The notes beneath the pieces were generated by a model. That model saw nothing but the letters and a program-made list of their open reading frames with translations, did not search any database and was not told the DNA's origin. A stretch of 44,357 bases of DNA, taken from contig DOAQ01000005.1 of NCBI GenBank assembly GCA_003506435.1, positions 1 through 44,357 of the forward strand. The letters are read 5' to 3'. Origin of the DNA: Prolixibacteraceae bacterium. Its GTDB lineage: Bacteria > Bacteroidota > Bacteroidia > Bacteroidales > Prolixibacteraceae. This document shows positions 43,871 through 44,357 of the stretch, one piece after another. The position numbers and the translations under genes were made by a program. Numbering within the stretch: position 1 is the stretch's first letter; the number at the start of each line of letters is the position of its first letter.

Positions 43871-44180
43871 TTCCCCGGAGGTTCGTTGTATCCGTCTGGA
43901 TGACCTTCATCATTTCCTGGGTAAGCCGGTTTGACATCCGGCTGTCCCTGTTGGTTTTGATCACTTCCCGGAAAGCTGCCCGGACCAGTTTTCCGGCTTT
44001 TCCGGCCTTACCGAATTCCTGCCCGTTTTCACGGGTTCGTTCAAAGGCGGGATCATTTTTAATGCGGTCCCCGCTGATCCCTCCTTTGGTGCGCGCCATA
44101 AAGTTGCCGTCGCGTCCCTTGTAAAAAGAAATATCGCCGATACTTCCTTCCAGTTTGATAACACCTTTTTGTTTTGCCAT
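43857..44180 (-). pseudogene. Truncated conserved Bacteroidota protein fused to IS fragment
   Basis: This encodes 107 residues from the ATG of MAKQKGVIKLEGSIGDISFY. A longer frame from 44348 adds an unlikely leader and is rejected. It has the N-terminal pattern of a conserved basic Bacteroidota protein of unknown function (GGISGDRIKNDPAFERTREN, EFGKAGKAGKL), whose full-length members are about twice this size as I recall. The C-terminus runs from TTNLRG into GNVEI, which is encoded by the start of the IS110 fragment, so the gene was cut by a rearrangement. 157 bp of non-coding sequence separate it from the terminal repeat. Confidence 0.72.
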
Positions 44181-44336
44181 AATAAGATAAATTAAAAGTT
44201 CAAACCGAAGGTAAATCAGTATGTTACACCAGTCAAATTTCCGGTTCCGCGATGGTACATACCGGTCACATTGTGCCGGAAATGTACATTCTGCCACCCC
44301 AAAAATCCTCCAATCCAAAAATATTATGCTTCGTAC

Positions 44337-44357
44337 GAGGGTATCCAAAAAGTTTTT
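44337..44357. repeat. Right terminal inverted repeat
   Basis: The sequence is the reverse complement, with one mismatch, of positions 3-23. It begins GAGGGTATCC and ends AAAGTTTTT. It probably marks the edge of a repeated element that continues outside the window. Confidence 0.6.

Noticed and set aside
44181..44348. N-terminal extension of the truncated conserved gene
   Set aside because: The extra 56 residues are Cys/Arg-rich and unlike the family start. MAKQKG at 44180 is the usual N-terminus.

Overview
The window looks like chromosomal DNA of a Bacteroidota bacterium. The evidence is a SusC/SusD pair, FecI/FecR-type sigma and anti-sigma genes, Bacteroidota-style lipoprotein signals, several TAnnTTTG -7 boxes and PorT-like outer-membrane barrels. 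The enzyme content would suit a glycan-degrading marine, sediment or gut lineage such as Marinilabiliales/Prolixibacteraceae, but that placement is inference. The two window ends carry the same 21-bp sequence in inverted orientation (20/21 identical). It may be a contig bounded by copies of one repeated element.

Positions 1-5800 are AT-rich accessory DNA. Three small plus-strand genes (one integral membrane protein, one helical peptide, one single-pass membrane peptide) precede a minus-strand module: tyrosine integrase, coiled-coil protein, HTH/excisionase-like protein, unknown protein, rolling-circle-type Rep and a small basic protein. No relaxase or coat gene is visible. Paired palindromic repeats precede rep and the last gene, an iteron/hairpin region lies beside the HTH gene, and repeated motifs surround the integrase start. 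The module resembles a small integrative replicating element.

Positions 5800-14360 look like ordinary chromosome: a single-domain response regulator, a dCMP deaminase-like enzyme, an S41 processing protease, an ECF sigma factor with an unusual anti-sigma protein (two copies of the N-terminal fold), two tandem related outer-membrane barrels, peptidase E and a YidE/AspT-type transporter.

Positions 14570-41930 are one large polysaccharide utilisation locus, all on the plus strand: FecI-like sigma, FecR, terminator, SusC with STN domain, SusD, a strong hairpin, then exported enzymes. These are GH92, metallophosphoesterase, alkaline-phosphatase-superfamily phosphodiesterase, a beta-propeller glycosidase-like protein, a GH95-like protein, a TIM-barrel lipoprotein, a DUF5107/TPR protein broken by a frameshift, a DUF6067-like lipoprotein, a second GH92 and a GH28. 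Two mannosidase-family enzymes plus two exported phosphoesterases suggest a mannose-containing, possibly phosphorylated, glycan. The GH95-like and GH28 enzymes point to extra fucosyl/galactosyl and uronic or rhamnosyl decorations.

Positions 41930-44357 are decayed: the C-terminal relic of a TonB-dependent receptor, an orphan ECF sigma factor without its FecR, an N-terminally truncated IS110-family transposase fused to a C-terminally truncated conserved gene, and then the terminal repeat. I saw no rRNA, tRNA or CRISPR array.
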